DNA of 44,625 bases. Origin: Candidatus Buchananbacteria bacterium (GTDB lineage Bacteria > Patescibacteriota > Patescibacteriia > 2-01-FULL-39-33). The stretch covers positions 70,711-115,335 of the forward strand of contig JAUSEE010000002.1 in assembly GCA_030650095.1 (NCBI GenBank). Reading direction: 5' to 3'. The translations under genes were made by a program, and so were the position numbers. Every line of letters starts with the position of its first letter. Within the stretch, counting starts at the first letter, position 1. This document shows, in pieces, positions 21,892 to 30,138 of this stretch. The notes under the pieces were generated by a model. That model had not been told where the DNA came from. It did not search any database and saw only the letters and a list, made by a program, of their open reading frames with translations.

Positions 21892-22776
21892 ATGCCAGAA
21901 TTGCCAGAAGTGGAAACATTGCGGCGCGAATTGCAAAAAGCGGTCAAGGGTAAAATAATAAAATCAGCACAGGTGAAGTGGCCAAAAATGGTTAGGCCTC
22001 TTTCGGTTAAATCTTTTTCGCGCCAGATATCCAACAATAAGGTTATGGATGTGGATAGGCGAGCCAAAGTTTTATTATTAAAGTTATCCAAATGCGATTT
22101 AAAAACCAAGGATTGCTTCTTGGCTGTTCATTTAAAAATGACCGGCCAACTTATTTTGCGCCCCAAGAAAGGCAAATTAGTAGTAGGCGGCCATCCGCAA
22201 AAAGACGGTACCAGTGATCTGCCGGGCAAGCACACTCATGTAATAATAAAATTTACCGACGGCTCGATTTTGTATTTCAATGACATCAGAAAGTTCGGCT
22301 GGATGAAGGTCTTAAATAATAAAGCTGTTGCTGAACTTTCTGTCGGCTTCGGGGTTGAAGCTCTTTCGCCAAAATTTGATTTTAAAAAATTAAAAGAAGT
22401 GATAAAGCGATATCCCAACAGGAAAATAAAACAGATCTTAACCGATCAAAAATTAATTGCCGGCATAGGCAATATCTACGCCGATGAATCTTGTTTTTGC
22501 GCCGCCATCATGCCTAATAGATCAGCCAAGGATATATCAGACAAAGAAATAACAAAACTTTTATCTTGTGTTAAGAAAATCTTAAAGCTGGCTATAGCCA
22601 AAGGCGGAACATCATCTGATACTTATGTCCAATTAAGCGGCCAGCCAGGCGGCTTTGTGCCTTATTTGAAAGTTTATGGCCGGAAAGGGGAAAGATGCAA
22701 AAGATGCCAAGGCAAAATAGAAAGAATACGAGTAGGCGGTCGAGGCACTCATTTTTGTCCCAGTTGCCAGAAATAA
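21892..22776 (+). CDS. mutM: Formamidopyrimidine-DNA glycosylase
   Basis: Bifunctional glycosylase/AP lyase that removes 8-oxoguanine and FaPy from DNA. The 294-residue protein begins MPELPEVETLRREL with the catalytic Pro2 and Glu3. HLKMTGQLIL gives the conserved Lys region and FNDIRKFGWM the intercalating loop. The helix-two-turn-helix has IGNIYADESCFCAAI. The C-terminal zinc finger has CKRC (about residue 268) and CPSC (about 290). It complements the upstream MTH1-like enzyme: one clears 8-oxo-dGTP from the pool, the other from DNA. It has its own extended -10 promoter at about 21851-21859. Confidence 0.96.
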   Translation: MPELPEVETLRRELQKAVKGKIIKSAQVKWPKMVRPLSVKSFSRQISNNKVMDVDRRAKVLLLKLSKCDLKTKDCFLAVHLKMTGQLILRPKKGKLVVGGHPQKDGTSDLPGKHTHVIIKFTDGSILYFNDIRKFGWMKVLNNKAVAELSVGFGVEALSPKFDFKKLKEVIKRYPNRKIKQILTDQKLIAGIGNIYADESCFCAAIMPNRSAKDISDKEITKLLSCVKKILKLAIAKGGTSSDTYVQLSGQPGGFVPYLKVYGRKGERCKRCQGKIERIRVGGRGTHFCPSCQK

Positions 22777-22796
22777 CTGTTTGTTTTGTCAAATAA

Positions 22797-22826
22797 AAAA
22801 AGCCGCTGCTAGAGCATTGGCTTTTT
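22797..22826. terminator. Bidirectional hairpin between mutM and the 22825 gene
   Basis: AAAAAGCC (22797-22804) pairs with GGCTTTTT (22819-22826), giving T-tracts in both directions at a convergent gene end. Confidence 0.7.
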
Positions 22827-23034
22827 AGTTTTCTAATATCATTTCTTTACAATATTTAGGCTTATCCGGGGTGGTAAAAAGAGCAATTGGTTTTTGGCCG
22901 CTAACTTTTATGAGGCCAATAAATTTTTCCGGTGGGTGTGATTCATCAAAAGGCACAAGTGGAAATAATGTTCGGACTAACTGGGAAAATTGAGTTTGAA
23001 ACTTAAGTATAAAATTAACTTCGTTTTCCTTCAC
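22825..23034 (-). CDS. Hypothetical protein, 69 residues
   Basis: No recognised family. The sequence has no membrane segment; it contains FILKFQTQFSQLVRTLFPLVP and a proline-rich middle, ending KPKYCKEMILEN. The start is a GTG at 23034 with AGGAG nine bases upstream. The gene ends in the bidirectional terminator. It lies 30 bases downstream of the PAP2-like gene on the same strand, so it may be in that transcript. Moderate doubt remains that it is expressed. Confidence 0.5.
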   Translation of the reverse strand: MKENEVNFILKFQTQFSQLVRTLFPLVPFDESHPPEKFIGLIKVSGQKPIALFTTPDKPKYCKEMILEN

Positions 23035-23064
23035 TGTTTTTCTCCTGGCGGTTTAAGTTAAAAC

Positions 23065-23514
23065 TTAGGTTTGTAAAAGCATAACATATAATATTAAAGA
23101 AAGGCAAGTACCCACAATAAATCCAACAATCACTTCTGGCAGTGAATGTCCGACTTTTTCATTTAAAAAGTCTATTTTAGCTTTGGTTTTTGGCGGCGCG
23201 TCTTTATAAATAATCGTAGCCAGCATATTGGTGAAGACGGCGTTTCGGCCTATCTCCCTCCTAAAACCGATGGCATCGCGCATCACGACCAGCATCAAAA
23301 CAAGGCTAATGGCAAAAGCAGCCGAGTCGAATCCTTGGCTTAGCCCTACGACCGTAGCTAAAGAAGAAACGAAGGAAGTGTGCGATGAAGGCATGCCGCC
23401 GTAATCGTTTATCAAGTGTTGCCAATTCAAATTATTTGGTATACCATCAATAATAAGCTTAAATATTTGCGTAATTAAGGCTACAACTATTGGTATAAGT
23501 AACAGTTCAAACAT
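23065..23514 (-). CDS. Divergent PAP2-family membrane phosphatase (DUF212-like)
   Basis: The 149-residue protein has about four membrane helices. It carries the PAP2-like motif GGMPSSHTSFVSSLATVVGL (residues about 39-58), then VMRDAIGFRREIGRNA, and GHSLPEVIVGFIVGTCLSL near the C-terminus. This matches the divergent PAP2 (DUF212) family. Ordinary PAP2 enzymes dephosphorylate lipid phosphates; activity in this branch is not established. It is transcribed divergently from uppP with 24 bases between starts, so the two may share control and lipid-carrier recycling. Confidence 0.87.
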   Translation of the reverse strand: MFELLLIPIVVALITQIFKLIIDGIPNNLNWQHLINDYGGMPSSHTSFVSSLATVVGLSQGFDSAAFAISLVLMLVVMRDAIGFRREIGRNAVFTNMLATIIYKDAPPKTKAKIDFLNEKVGHSLPEVIVGFIVGTCLSLILYVMLLQT

Positions 23515-23538
23515 AATTAATTATTATATTTATTAAAA

Positions 23539-24360
23539 ATGGATTATTTATTATCTATTATCGCCGGAATTATCCAGGGTTTAACAGAGTTTTTACCCAT
23601 ATCCAGTTCCGGACATTTGGTTTTATTCCATGATATTTTTGGTTTTCATTTCCCCGATGAGCTCCTATTTGATGTTACTTTGCATTTGGGCACTCTACTA
23701 GCTGTGGTTTTATTTTTTTATCATGATATCGAAAAAATCATCCGTGGTTTTTTTTCCAGCTTGGTTAATTGGAATTTAAAAAATAATTATAATCAGCGCA
23801 TGGCTTGGCTGGTTTTAATCGGCACTTTGCCCGCCGCTTTGGCCGGTTATTTTTTTGAGGATTTTATCGTGAATAATTTAAGGTCGCCTCTTATTGTCGC
23901 TCTTATGTTTATTATCGTGGGCTTTTTATTTTTTGTTTTTGAAAAATATTCCAAAAGGCAAAAGGATATCCAGATGGTAACGCCTCTTGATTCACTGGTT
24001 GTCGGCTTGGCTCAAATCCTGTCTCTAGTACCCGGCGTCTCGCGTTCCGGCATAACCATTATAGCCGGTCTGGGCCGAAAAATGAAGAGAGAAGACGCCG
24101 CTAAATTTTCTTTTTTGATTTCGGCGCCCATAATATTTGGCGCAGCCCTCAAGAAAATATTGGAGATAAACAGCGTTAGCGAAGTTAACCTTATAGTTCT
24201 GCTTTTGGGAGTTGTGTCATCGGCTATCACCGGTTATTTAACCATTAAATATCTGATTAAATATTTATCTAATCATTCCCTGAATATTTTTGCTTGGTAT
24301 CGATTGATAATCGGCTGTTTAACGTTGATTTGGTTTTTCTTCTTTATGGTCGGCGTATAG
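23539..24360 (+). CDS. uppP: Undecaprenyl-diphosphatase
   Basis: BacA/UppP-type integral membrane enzyme that converts undecaprenyl diphosphate to the monophosphate carrier used by MraY and glycan export. The 273 residues have about eight helices. The two family motifs are present: GLTEFLPISSSGHLVL (residues 14-29) with the catalytic Glu17 region, and LVPGVSRSGITI (about 158-169). Its 3' end overlaps the convergent CAP-domain gene by 88 bases, which is unusual in an otherwise orderly arrangement. Confidence 0.96.
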   Translation: MDYLLSIIAGIIQGLTEFLPISSSGHLVLFHDIFGFHFPDELLFDVTLHLGTLLAVVLFFYHDIEKIIRGFFSSLVNWNLKNNYNQRMAWLVLIGTLPAALAGYFFEDFIVNNLRSPLIVALMFIIVGFLFFVFEKYSKRQKDIQMVTPLDSLVVGLAQILSLVPGVSRSGITIIAGLGRKMKREDAAKFSFLISAPIIFGAALKKILEINSVSEVNLIVLLLGVVSSAITGYLTIKYLIKYLSNHSLNIFAWYRLIIGCLTLIWFFFFMVGV

Positions 24361-25043
24361 GTCATAAGGTATAATCCCATAACTATTACCAGAAAATAAT
24401 TGTTATATCTGTTTAACTTCTCTATATTCCTAAGAGAAGTTATTTTTTGCCAAAAATTATCACTGGGAAAATAATTGTCGCTGGAGGCGTCAAAGGGCTG
24501 GTAATCATTATTTAATCTTTCACTTTCGCCTAAAACCCTGGAACCGAACAACTGGACTACGACAGCGGTTTGCCTGTTTTGATATTTTCCTTCCAAAACC
24601 GCTATCCCTATTTCTTGGTATTGAGGCTTGATAATATTTTCCCTGTGGCTTTCGCTGTTTAGCCAGGCTTGGAATATTTCTTGATTGCTGTTGAAATCTA
24701 TGGCTAAATTTTCGCCGACATAAAAATATTTATAGCCGACATCTTTGATCCATTCGGAGAATTTTATGCCTCCAGGCGAGGTATGGGCGAAATATTGTTC
24801 TAACAATAAATTTCTGGCTTTATTGACTGCCGCCTGGGTTAATCTGGCATTGGGTGTAAGTTCGTTCAAGCCCAGCTCTTTTCTATACTCATTAGTCATA
24901 TCAATCAATTCCTTGGCGTTGGCTTCTATATTGTTATCTGATGTTATGTTGGGATAAACAAAAATAGCCGTTAGCAGTATTAATTTTAAGGCTACTGACA
25001 CAAGGGAGAGGATGATTAATGTTTTTTTGATTATTTTAAACAT
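24273..25043 (-). CDS. CAP-domain (SCP/PR1-like) membrane-anchored protein
   Basis: The protein has 256 residues. An N-terminal membrane anchor (ILSLVSVALKLILLTAIFVYP, about residues 8-28) is followed by an extracytoplasmic CAP domain (about 45-165) with MTNEYRKELGLNELTPNARL, FAHTSPGG, VGENLA and WLNSESHRENI, which holds the family's His and Glu residues. A second helix lies near residues 205-225 (YFLVIVMGLYLMTY). The start at 25043 is chosen because the upstream ATG at 25082 overlaps the TATAAT promoter box. The 3' end overlaps uppP by 88 bases on the opposite strand. Function of bacterial CAP proteins is mostly unknown. Confidence 0.88.
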   Translation of the reverse strand: MFKIIKKTLIILSLVSVALKLILLTAIFVYPNITSDNNIEANAKELIDMTNEYRKELGLNELTPNARLTQAAVNKARNLLLEQYFAHTSPGGIKFSEWIKDVGYKYFYVGENLAIDFNSNQEIFQAWLNSESHRENIIKPQYQEIGIAVLEGKYQNRQTAVVVQLFGSRVLGESERLNNDYQPFDASSDNYFPSDNFWQKITSLRNIEKLNRYNNYFLVIVMGLYLMTYTPTIKKKNQINVKQPIINRYQAKIFRE

Positions 25044-25097
25044 TTTTAGGTCTTGATTTATTATATTATAACATAAAAACATTTTTTGTATCTAAAG

Positions 25098-25130
25098 ATA
25101 AAAAAGCCCGGTTTTTACAAACTAGGCTTT
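25098..25130 (-). terminator. Terminator of the DUF4406-like gene
   Basis: On the minus strand AAAGCC pairs with GGCTTT (25103-25130) with extra inner pairing (GTTT/AAAC), followed by TTTTTTA. Confidence 0.78.
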
Positions 25131-25536
25131 ACTCATTATTTATTTGTTTTTCAAACCAACTTTTAATTTCATCTTCGTTGGTTAGCTTTATAGCCGAACC
25201 GTCGTCGATATAAATAGGCATTTCCAATTTCTTGGCGGTGACAAACAAGACAGATGCATCGTGTGATACTTCCCAGCCCGGCAGTAAAAAAAGAATGTCG
25301 CATTGGGTCATGATCCACATTTTTTTCGTTAAGAGGATTAACCAGGTGAGCAGTTCCGGCTCTTTATCGCATTGATAGGCTATGGTTGTGTCGGCATTGT
25401 TCAAATCAGGATAGGGCACATCTATTTCGGTTATAATTTGATGTCCTCGCTGTTCCAAGAATCTTTTAACGTCATCAAATCTTCTGAGGCGGTTGAGTGG
25501 TACACCGTCTATCGGACCGGAAATAAACAGTCGCAT
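25129..25536 (-). CDS. DUF4406 / nucleoside 2-deoxyribosyltransferase-like protein
   Basis: The 135-residue protein begins MRLFISGPIDGVPLNRLRRF, the nucleotide-binding start of DUF4406 and related deoxyribosyltransferase-like folds. It continues with a helix FDDVKRFLEQRGHQI and then MTQCDILFLLPGWEVSHDASVLFVTAKKLEMPIYI, the typical D-x-L-LPGW-x-x-S-x-x-A motif. The exact reaction is unknown. The start has GGGAG upstream and a promoter at 25577-25605. It is a single-gene unit with its own terminator. Confidence 0.82.
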   Translation of the reverse strand: MRLFISGPIDGVPLNRLRRFDDVKRFLEQRGHQIITEIDVPYPDLNNADTTIAYQCDKEPELLTWLILLTKKMWIMTQCDILFLLPGWEVSHDASVLFVTAKKLEMPIYIDDGSAIKLTNEDEIKSWFEKQINNE

Positions 25537-25576
25537 TTTTCATCTCCCTTGAGTTAAAGGTGCTATATTTGTTTAA

Positions 25577-25605
25577 ATATTATTATATTTTACCTTAAAT
25601 TACAA
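25577..25605 (-). promoter_or_regulatory. Promoter of the DUF4406-like gene
   Basis: TTGTAA (25600-25605), a 17-base spacer and TAATAT (25577-25582) on the minus strand, about 40 bases before the start. Confidence 0.5.
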
Positions 25606-25610
25606 GGGCA

Positions 25611-25639
25611 TTGACAGTCTTGGCATATTCCCATAAAAT
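25611..25639 (+). promoter_or_regulatory. Promoter of the metallophosphoesterase gene
   Basis: TTGACA (25611-25616), a 17-base spacer and TAAAAT (25634-25639), about 60 bases before the start. Confidence 0.75.
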
Positions 25640-25699
25640 AATGTTAGTAATTAGTACTTTTTAATTCCAACAAGACAACAAAGCACGGAGGTGAGAATA

Positions 25700-27079
25700 A
25701 TGGTTACAAACAAGATATTACCCCAAAGGATGTTTCCCAAAAGGTATATCATTACCGCGGCCCAGGCTTATGGCGGCAGCGGCAAGGGTATGCCCAACGG
25801 TAATTTTTTAGCCGGTTTGGAGAAATATTGCGAATTTATGGGCGCTGAACTGGTGATTTTGCCGATGGCTGGCAGTTCTGTCAGGGAATTAGATCTTCAC
25901 TTTGATATTGCCCGTCGGCCAGAAGTTTGGCATGGCAGTAAAAGATTGAATCGGAAAATCGCTATCAGCGATATGATTGTTCCGCCTCAAAATGTCGATC
26001 CGTCTTCCGGACGCCTAAGATTCCCCCAGAGGGATAAAACTTTGATTTTGGCTCATCCCAAGCAAAGGCTTAAGGCTGTTCCCAACAGCAATTTCAAGAT
26101 TCCTAAATTCTTGGTTTCTACCGGCGCTTTGACGACGCCGAATTATAACGAGATGAACCATCGTGGCGATGCGGCCAAGCGCGATCATGTTTATGGCGCT
26201 TTAGTGGTGGAAATTGTAAGTGAAGATAGATATCATTTCCGTCATATCAGGGCTGCAGCGCAGGGTTCTTTTGTTGATTTGGGCCTTAAATTTGACGGTG
26301 CCAAAAAGCCGGTACCAGTGCAGATAGAAGCTCTAGTTTTGGGCGACATCCATGTCGGCGATACTGATCCGGTGGTGCGACTAGCTAATTACAGAATGAT
26401 TGAAGCTTATCATCCCAAGCGCTTGATTCTTCATGATCTTTTCAACGGCCATAGCGTTAATCACCATAATTTTGGCAAGATGATAACGCAAGTTCAGGAT
26501 ATCGAAGCCGGCCGAGCCAGCTTAGTTACGGAACTGCGCGAATGCTATAGCGAGCTTTGCGAATTCTCTCGGGTTATGGGCAGTCGCGGCGAAGTTATAG
26601 TCGTGGCTTGCAATCACCATCAATTCCTGAATCGCTATCTTGAAGAAATGCGCCTCAAGGATAATCCTCTTAATGCTAAAATAGCTTCCAGATTGATTGC
26701 GCCGATGGTTGACGGCCGTGATCCAGTGGCAGTAGGCCTCTCCATGATCGGTCGCATTCCCAGAAACGTCAGATTCTTGGATTATGATGATGATTACAAA
26801 GTTCGCGGTGTTCAATTGGGCAGCCATGGCGACAAAGGCATGTCCGGAAGCCGTGGCAGTATGCGCAGCCGTGAGTTTGCTCATGGTCGGAGCATAACCG
26901 GCCATAGCCACACGCCAGAAATACTGCGTAATACGGTAGTAGTCGGCACCAGCACATTTTTACATCTTCCTTATACCAAAGGTTCGGCTTCATCTTGGAT
27001 GAATTCCAACGCTTTGTTATATGAAAATGGCAGCGTTCAATTGATAAATATCATTGACGGCCAATGGACTTTTAGTTAA
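25700..27079 (+). CDS. Phage-type metallophosphoesterase (T5 A1-like)
   Basis: The 459-residue protein has the ordered calcineurin-like metal motifs in its second half: GDIHVGDTD (about residue 216), HDLFNGHSVNHHN (about 244), VVACNHHQFLNRYL (about 309) and TGHSHTPEIL (about 412). The N-terminal 200 residues (ITAAQAYGGSGKG ... LVSTGALTTPNYNEM ... GSFVDLGLKF) recall, from memory, metallophosphoesterases of large phages and phage T5 A1-like proteins; this is not verified. The start is the ATG at 25700 with a perfect GGAGGTGA ribosome-binding site; a GTG at 25691 lies inside that site. It is a stand-alone unit with its own promoter and terminator, and no other phage genes lie nearby. The substrate is unknown. 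Confidence 0.78.
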   Translation: MVTNKILPQRMFPKRYIITAAQAYGGSGKGMPNGNFLAGLEKYCEFMGAELVILPMAGSSVRELDLHFDIARRPEVWHGSKRLNRKIAISDMIVPPQNVDPSSGRLRFPQRDKTLILAHPKQRLKAVPNSNFKIPKFLVSTGALTTPNYNEMNHRGDAAKRDHVYGALVVEIVSEDRYHFRHIRAAAQGSFVDLGLKFDGAKKPVPVQIEALVLGDIHVGDTDPVVRLANYRMIEAYHPKRLILHDLFNGHSVNHHNFGKMITQVQDIEAGRASLVTELRECYSELCEFSRVMGSRGEVIVVACNHHQFLNRYLEEMRLKDNPLNAKIASRLIAPMVDGRDPVAVGLSMIGRIPRNVRFLDYDDDYKVRGVQLGSHGDKGMSGSRGSMRSREFAHGRSITGHSHTPEILRNTVVVGTSTFLHLPYTKGSASSWMNSNALLYENGSVQLINIIDGQWTFS

Positions 27080-27086
27080 ATCCAGG

Positions 27087-27111
27087 CGCTACAAAAGTAG
27101 CGTCTTTTTTT
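27087..27111 (+). terminator. Terminator of the metallophosphoesterase gene
   Basis: A 6-bp stem CGCTAC/GTAGCG with an AAAA loop, followed by a T-rich tract, eight bases after the stop. Confidence 0.85.
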
Positions 27112-27159
27112 ATTGCCTTATCTTATGTTATACTAAAATAGTAACAATCAAAATCAAAA

Positions 27160-28158
27160 ATGAAAAGAATAATCATCATTATTATAGCCATAATAGCAAT
27201 TGCTTCGGCTTATTTTGCCATCAGCATTTCTTTGCCGGCTAAGGGAGAAAAGGCGCCGGTTTATTTTAAAATAGAATCCGGTGAGACGCTTAGCATGGTG
27301 TCTCAAAATTTAGCTGATCAAGGCTTAATCAGGAGTCGTTTTATTTTTGAAATATATGCCAAATTGCGGGGCTGGCAAGGCAAATTAGTAGCCGGCGACC
27401 ATTTACTTAATAAGAACATGAACATCAGAGAGGTTTTAAGGAGTATTGTTAGTAGTAAAAATCTGGTTAATGAAAAAGTCATCACCATCATAGAAGGCTG
27501 GCGGACGTCTGAGATAGCCGATTATTTGGAAAAAAATAACGTAGTTTCCCAAGAAGATTTTTTAAATGAAATCGCCGTCGGAAATTGGCCAGAACAATAT
27601 GATTTTTTAAAGAATGTCCCGGCTAAGAATTTAGAAGGTTTTTTGTTTCCCGACACCTATAGGGTATTCATTGATGCCACGGCTCACGATATTGTTAAAA
27701 AAATGCTGGATAATTTCAACAGCAAATTAACAGCTAAAATGAGAAGCGATATCATCAGCCAAGGAAAAAATATATTTGAGGTGGTTATTTTAGCCTCAAT
27801 TATAGAAAGGGAAGTGCCAAAAGATGCCGATAAAAAATTAATTGCTGATATTTTTTTAAAAAGAATTGAAGCTGGCATTGCTTTGCAATCCGATGCCACA
27901 GTTAATTATGTAACCGGTAAAGGCAGAGCCCAGCCGAGTTATGACGATTTAAAAATAGATTCTCCTTACAATACTTATAAATACAGAGGTTTGCCGCCAG
28001 GACCGATTTCTAATCCGGGCATTAAAAGCCTTGAGGCGGTTATTTATCCAACCAAAAATCCTTACTATTATTTTTTAACCACTCTAGATGACGGCACGGT
28101 AATTTATAGCCAGACATATGAAGAGCACTTAATAAATAAAGCCAAATATTTAAACTAG
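27160..28158 (+). CDS. mltG: Endolytic murein transglycosylase
   Basis: Membrane-anchored lytic transglycosylase that cuts nascent glycan strands and sets their length. It has 332 residues. The N-terminal anchor is at about residues 3-24, then a LysM-like part (YFKIESGETLSMVSQNLADQ, about 35-54), and the YceG domain with EGFLFPDTYRV (about 160), the catalytic-Glu stretch LASIIEREV (about 211-219) and YNTYKYRGLPPGPISNPG (about 268-285). In many genomes mltG lies near other cell-wall or Holliday-resolvase genes; here the AMMECR1 gene follows after 5 bases. Confidence 0.95.
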   Translation: MKRIIIIIIAIIAIASAYFAISISLPAKGEKAPVYFKIESGETLSMVSQNLADQGLIRSRFIFEIYAKLRGWQGKLVAGDHLLNKNMNIREVLRSIVSSKNLVNEKVITIIEGWRTSEIADYLEKNNVVSQEDFLNEIAVGNWPEQYDFLKNVPAKNLEGFLFPDTYRVFIDATAHDIVKKMLDNFNSKLTAKMRSDIISQGKNIFEVVILASIIEREVPKDADKKLIADIFLKRIEAGIALQSDATVNYVTGKGRAQPSYDDLKIDSPYNTYKYRGLPPGPISNPGIKSLEAVIYPTKNPYYYFLTTLDDGTVIYSQTYEEHLINKAKYLN

Positions 28159-28163
28159 CCAAC

Positions 28164-28700
28164 ATGGATAATGGATATTATACTTCTGGCGAAAAAGAAT
28201 TTCTTCTTAAGATAGCCATAAAATCATTGGAAAAATTTCTGTTGTCCGGAGAAAAATTTGAACCGCAAACAATCAATAAAAAACTTTGGGAGAAAAGGGG
28301 CGTTTTTGTTACGCTTTATTTAGATCATAAGCTGCGCGGTTGCATGGGTACGGTTGAGCCGGTAGAATCACTGATTTTGTCGGTTAGAAATAATGCCCTT
28401 CTGGCGGCTTTGGATCCCAGATTTAAGCCTCTTAAAATGGATGAATTAAAATCAATTATAATAGAAATATCCATCTTATCAGAACCGCAAAAAACCGATT
28501 TAAATGGCATCAATTACGGTGATGGAGTTTTAATAAAAAGAGGCCAGAATTTTGCCACTTATCTGCCCAGTGTTTGGAAGCAGTTAAATGATAAAGATAA
28601 GTTTTTAGCCAGTTTATGCGAGAAAGCCGGTTTAGGCATCGATGCTTACCATGATCCGGAAACAGATTTTTTTGTTTACAGCGCCATATCTTTTAAATAA
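28164..28700 (+). CDS. AMMECR1-domain protein (AmmeMemoRadiSam system protein A-like)
   Basis: The 178-residue protein has the AMMECR1 signature LRGCMGTVEPVESLILSVRN (about residues 57-76) with LDPRFKPL and ISILSEPQ after it, and a C-terminal GLGIDAYHDPETDFFVY. The family is conserved from bacteria to man. In bacteria it may occur with Memo and radical-SAM partners, but neither partner is in this window. It is 5 bases after mltG and so probably co-expressed. Molecular role not established. Confidence 0.9.
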   Translation: MDNGYYTSGEKEFLLKIAIKSLEKFLLSGEKFEPQTINKKLWEKRGVFVTLYLDHKLRGCMGTVEPVESLILSVRNNALLAALDPRFKPLKMDELKSIIIEISILSEPQKTDLNGINYGDGVLIKRGQNFATYLPSVWKQLNDKDKFLASLCEKAGLGIDAYHDPETDFFVYSAISFK

Positions 28701-28708
28701 AATCGCAC

Positions 28709-28737
28709 TTGACAAAAATTGTTATTTATGATAAATT
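28709..28737 (+). promoter_or_regulatory. Promoter of the DHH gene
   Basis: TTGACA (28709-28714), a 17-base spacer and TAAATT (28732-28737), leaving a leader of about 75 bases. Confidence 0.6.
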
Positions 28738-28817
28738 AAGCTGTTTAGTACTTTTAATTTAGAAAATTATTATTTCTTCTGAAAACAGGCACAATATGAG
28801 CCAAGAAAGGATAGAAT

Positions 28818-29864
28818 ATGAACGGTGAGGATGTTTTTAAGAAAAGAATAGCGATGATTAATGAAATAGTTGAAGGTAATAAAAATGGCCGCATCAATAT
28901 TTTAATCGCCCAAGTTGATCCCGATGCCATTGGCGCCGCCATTGGCTTATCTTATATTACCAGGTCTATGGGCAGTAAGGTGGCAATTTGGTATTGCGGT
29001 AGCATTGGCCATCCTCAAAATCGCAGCATTGTTAATCGTTATGATTTAGTGCGCGTGATGAAGCCCATAGCTGATTACGCGCCGGAAGAGGGAGATATGT
29101 TTGCTTTAGTTGATTCTTCCACTATTGATGACAGCCGTTTGGGGGAACTTAAAGGCAAAATATCTCCGGTGATTGTTATTGATCACCATCGTAGCAGCAC
29201 GGCCGAATCAATTGGCAAGATGATTTGGGTGGAAGATATGGGTTCCACTTGCACCATGGTCATAGAATTGATCAATGCCATGGAGTTGGAGATACCGGAC
29301 AATCTCGAATATATCCCGATGCTTCTGGCGATGGGTATTTATACCGATACCAAATCTCTCATCAATATAAGTGATCGCGATCTGGCCGCTTATAACTCCA
29401 TCAGCCGTCAAGTGCCGCCGCAGGAATTCGGCGATTTGGTGAGTTATCCGCTTCCGGAAACTTTCTTCCATAATCTCCAATCATCTTTGGCCAATATCGT
29501 CATCCACGGCTCACGGCTGGTAACCAATATCGGCATGCTGACTACCAGGCAGGCTGATGATTTATCCACTATTGCCGACATGCTTATTCGTTGGGATGGG
29601 ATCAGTTTGGTGGTGGTTTGGGGTGTGATTGGAAACAAAATCAGGTTTAGCGCCAGAAATGATGATATCAGCACGCCGCTTGATGATCTGCTTAAAGAAT
29701 GCTTTGGTGACAGATCAGGCGCCAAACTTACGCCTGACGGGCAAGGCGAAGGCGGGGGATTGATAGATTTGAATCTTGGATTTTTACAGGGTGATGATGT
29801 CAAAGAAGAAATTATCGCCATAATCAAGAAACGCATGGAAACATTAATTTTCGGCTCAAAGTAA
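28818..29864 (+). CDS. DHH/DHHA1-family phosphoesterase
   Basis: The 348-residue protein has the metal-binding order of bifunctional oligoribonuclease/PAP phosphatase (NrnA)-type proteins: AQVDPDAIGAAIGL (about residue 33), LVDSSTIDD (about 96), the DHH motif VIDHHRSS (about 118) and GIYTDTKSL (about 175). The C-terminal DHHA1-like half ends in a glycine-rich GEGGGLIDL (about 312), which usually binds substrate. It probably degrades short oligonucleotides, cyclic-dinucleotide products or pAp; the sequence does not say which. It starts at an ATG with AAAGGA seven bases upstream and is followed by a clear terminator. Confidence 0.87.
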   Translation: MNGEDVFKKRIAMINEIVEGNKNGRINILIAQVDPDAIGAAIGLSYITRSMGSKVAIWYCGSIGHPQNRSIVNRYDLVRVMKPIADYAPEEGDMFALVDSSTIDDSRLGELKGKISPVIVIDHHRSSTAESIGKMIWVEDMGSTCTMVIELINAMELEIPDNLEYIPMLLAMGIYTDTKSLINISDRDLAAYNSISRQVPPQEFGDLVSYPLPETFFHNLQSSLANIVIHGSRLVTNIGMLTTRQADDLSTIADMLIRWDGISLVVVWGVIGNKIRFSARNDDISTPLDDLLKECFGDRSGAKLTPDGQGEGGGLIDLNLGFLQGDDVKEEIIAIIKKRMETLIFGSK

Positions 29865-29883
29865 TTAAGAAACAATCAATTTT

Positions 29884-29910
29884 AAGGCAGAACCCCTGCC
29901 TTTTTATTTT
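29884..29910 (+). terminator. Terminator of the DHH gene
   Basis: AAGGCAG/CTGCCTT stem (29884-29902) with a 5-base loop, followed by a T-rich tract. Confidence 0.85.
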
Positions 29911-30012
29911 TTATTGACCACGGTTAAATATTTTTTGGCAGAGTAATAATAAGCCCACATTTTTAGCATATAGTTTATATTCACTTTAGAAATTGTAATT
30001 TATTTAACACGG

Positions 30013-30040
30013 TTGACAAAAAATATAAATTTGCTATAAT
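30013..30040 (+). promoter_or_regulatory. Promoter of rplJL
   Basis: Perfect TTGACA (30013-30018) and TATAAT (30035-30040) with a 16-base spacer. This is the strongest promoter in the window, as expected for ribosomal protein genes. Confidence 0.88.
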
Positions 30041-30060
30041 AGTGTCATAAGTAAAACTTA

Positions 30061-30138
30061 TCCGCAGACAGTGGGCATAAAAATAAGACCTGCCGAGGAA
30101 ATAAAGCTAATTTTAGCTAATTCTATGCGTCTGCTGGT
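30061..30138 (+). promoter_or_regulatory. Ribosomal protein L10 leader
   Basis: The transcribed leader contains the L10-leader hallmark CCTGCCGAGG (30089-30098) between arms GCAGAC (30064-30069) and GTCTGC (30129-30134), with a GCTAA...TTAGC inner hairpin. In bacteria this RNA binds the L10-L12 complex and represses the operon. Confidence 0.85.

Noticed and set aside
25691-25699. GTG at 25691 as the start of the metallophosphoesterase
   Set aside because: It lies inside the GGAGGTGA ribosome-binding site that serves the ATG at 25700.
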